Shown: positions 63,887-64,000 of the stretch, piece after piece
How the letters are laid out: every line of letters starts with the position of its first letter
Numbering within the stretch: position 1 is the stretch's first letter
Assembly: GCF_007993755.1 (NCBI RefSeq)
Contig: NZ_CP042467.1
Span: 2,690,001-2,754,000, forward strand
DNA: 64,000 nt
Source of the DNA: Microvenator marinus
GTDB lineage: Bacteria > Myxococcota_A > Bradymonadia > Bradymonadales > Bradymonadaceae
Direction: 5' to 3'
Made by a program: the position numbers and the translations under genes
Notes under the pieces: generated by a model
The model's input: only the letters and a program-made list of their open reading frames with translations
Told to the model about the DNA's origin: nothing
Databases searched by the model: none

Positions 63887-64000
63887 ATGCTTCCAAGTTG
63901 TGTTTTTCGCATCTTCCCTGCGTTTCTTGTCCTGTTGATTTTGGGTTGGTCGGGGAGTGCTTTCGGGCAGGCTTGTTCGGTAGTTTGTCCTTTCGTGGTC
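63887..64000 (+). CDS. Secreted protein, N-terminal part only
   Basis: The first 38 codons of a gene running off the right edge. MLPSCVFRIFPAFLVLLILG then WSGSAFGQACS is a clear signal peptide with a cleavage site after AFG-Q. An in-frame ATG at 63857 would add ten residues. Cysteines follow (CSVVCPF), so a disulfide-rich secreted product is likely. No family can be named. Confidence 0.6.
   Translation, partial: MLPSCVFRIFPAFLVLLILGWSGSAFGQACSVVCPFVV

Noticed and set aside
1-64000. tRNA, rRNA, CRISPR, prophage or insertion sequence
   Set aside because: No clover-leaf-like segment, direct-repeat array or transposase with terminal repeats was seen by reading; a scan with dedicated tools could still find a tRNA.

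Overview
The window reads as one contiguous piece of a Gram-negative, aerobic, deltaproteobacterial-type chromosome. The closest fit is Myxococcota or the related Bradymonadales; this is inferred from gene content, not from any search. The pointers are an MglA polarity GTPase with a roadblock partner, two large Ser/Thr kinases (one fused to an ATPase module and a long repeat domain), many lipoproteins including Cys-rich ones, a VWA protein with a MopE-like motif, an RCC1-repeat lipoprotein, a bacterial alpha-2-macroglobulin, and a cbb3 oxidase with fused CcoN-CcoO. Gene density is high, with many 4-bp ATGA/TTGA overlaps. I saw no tRNA, rRNA, CRISPR array, insertion sequence or prophage.

Layout. 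1-170: the start of an XRE/HipB-type regulator with a two-arm operator. 189-15678, all minus strand: an Rpn-like nuclease-fold protein; a tight run AmgK-like kinase, GluQRS, aldehyde dehydrogenase and CrtI-like desaturase preceded by an outer-membrane barrel gene; two Ser/Thr kinases; a diheme cytochrome; a metzincin-like lipoprotein protease. 15821-20629, plus strand: methyltransferase, small lipoprotein, membrane protein and an RND/MMPL exporter. 20616-23193, minus: tandem UspA, an acidic Ca-binding-type lipoprotein, SSB and a DUF2007 protein.

23269-30621 is a complete cbb3 oxidase locus in the order ccoNO-Q-P-G-H-I-S, including two small genes (ccoQ, 57 aa; ccoS, 45 aa). A divergent SafE/DsbD-like transporter follows. 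31694-36097 holds DksA/TraR, a Cys-rich lipoprotein, MglA, a roadblock protein, RibA and a Fic-fold protein with a degraded active-site motif. 36268-39130 holds a type II topoisomerase B subunit, RecR and YbaB. 39225-45880 holds a MacB-like ABC system with a lipoprotein, then UDP-glucose dehydrogenase coupled to an outer-membrane barrel.

46019-55921, plus strand: two translationally chained groups. The first is lipoprotein, VWA protein, pyroglutamyl peptidase and an SDR reductase. The second is an alkyl-DHAP-synthase-like flavoprotein, GlcE-like and GlcF-like proteins and a lipid kinase, perhaps an undescribed lipid-linked oxidoreductase route. 55924-63646, minus: the 2038-aa alpha-2-macroglobulin and an RCC1 lipoprotein. 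The window ends inside a secreted-protein gene.
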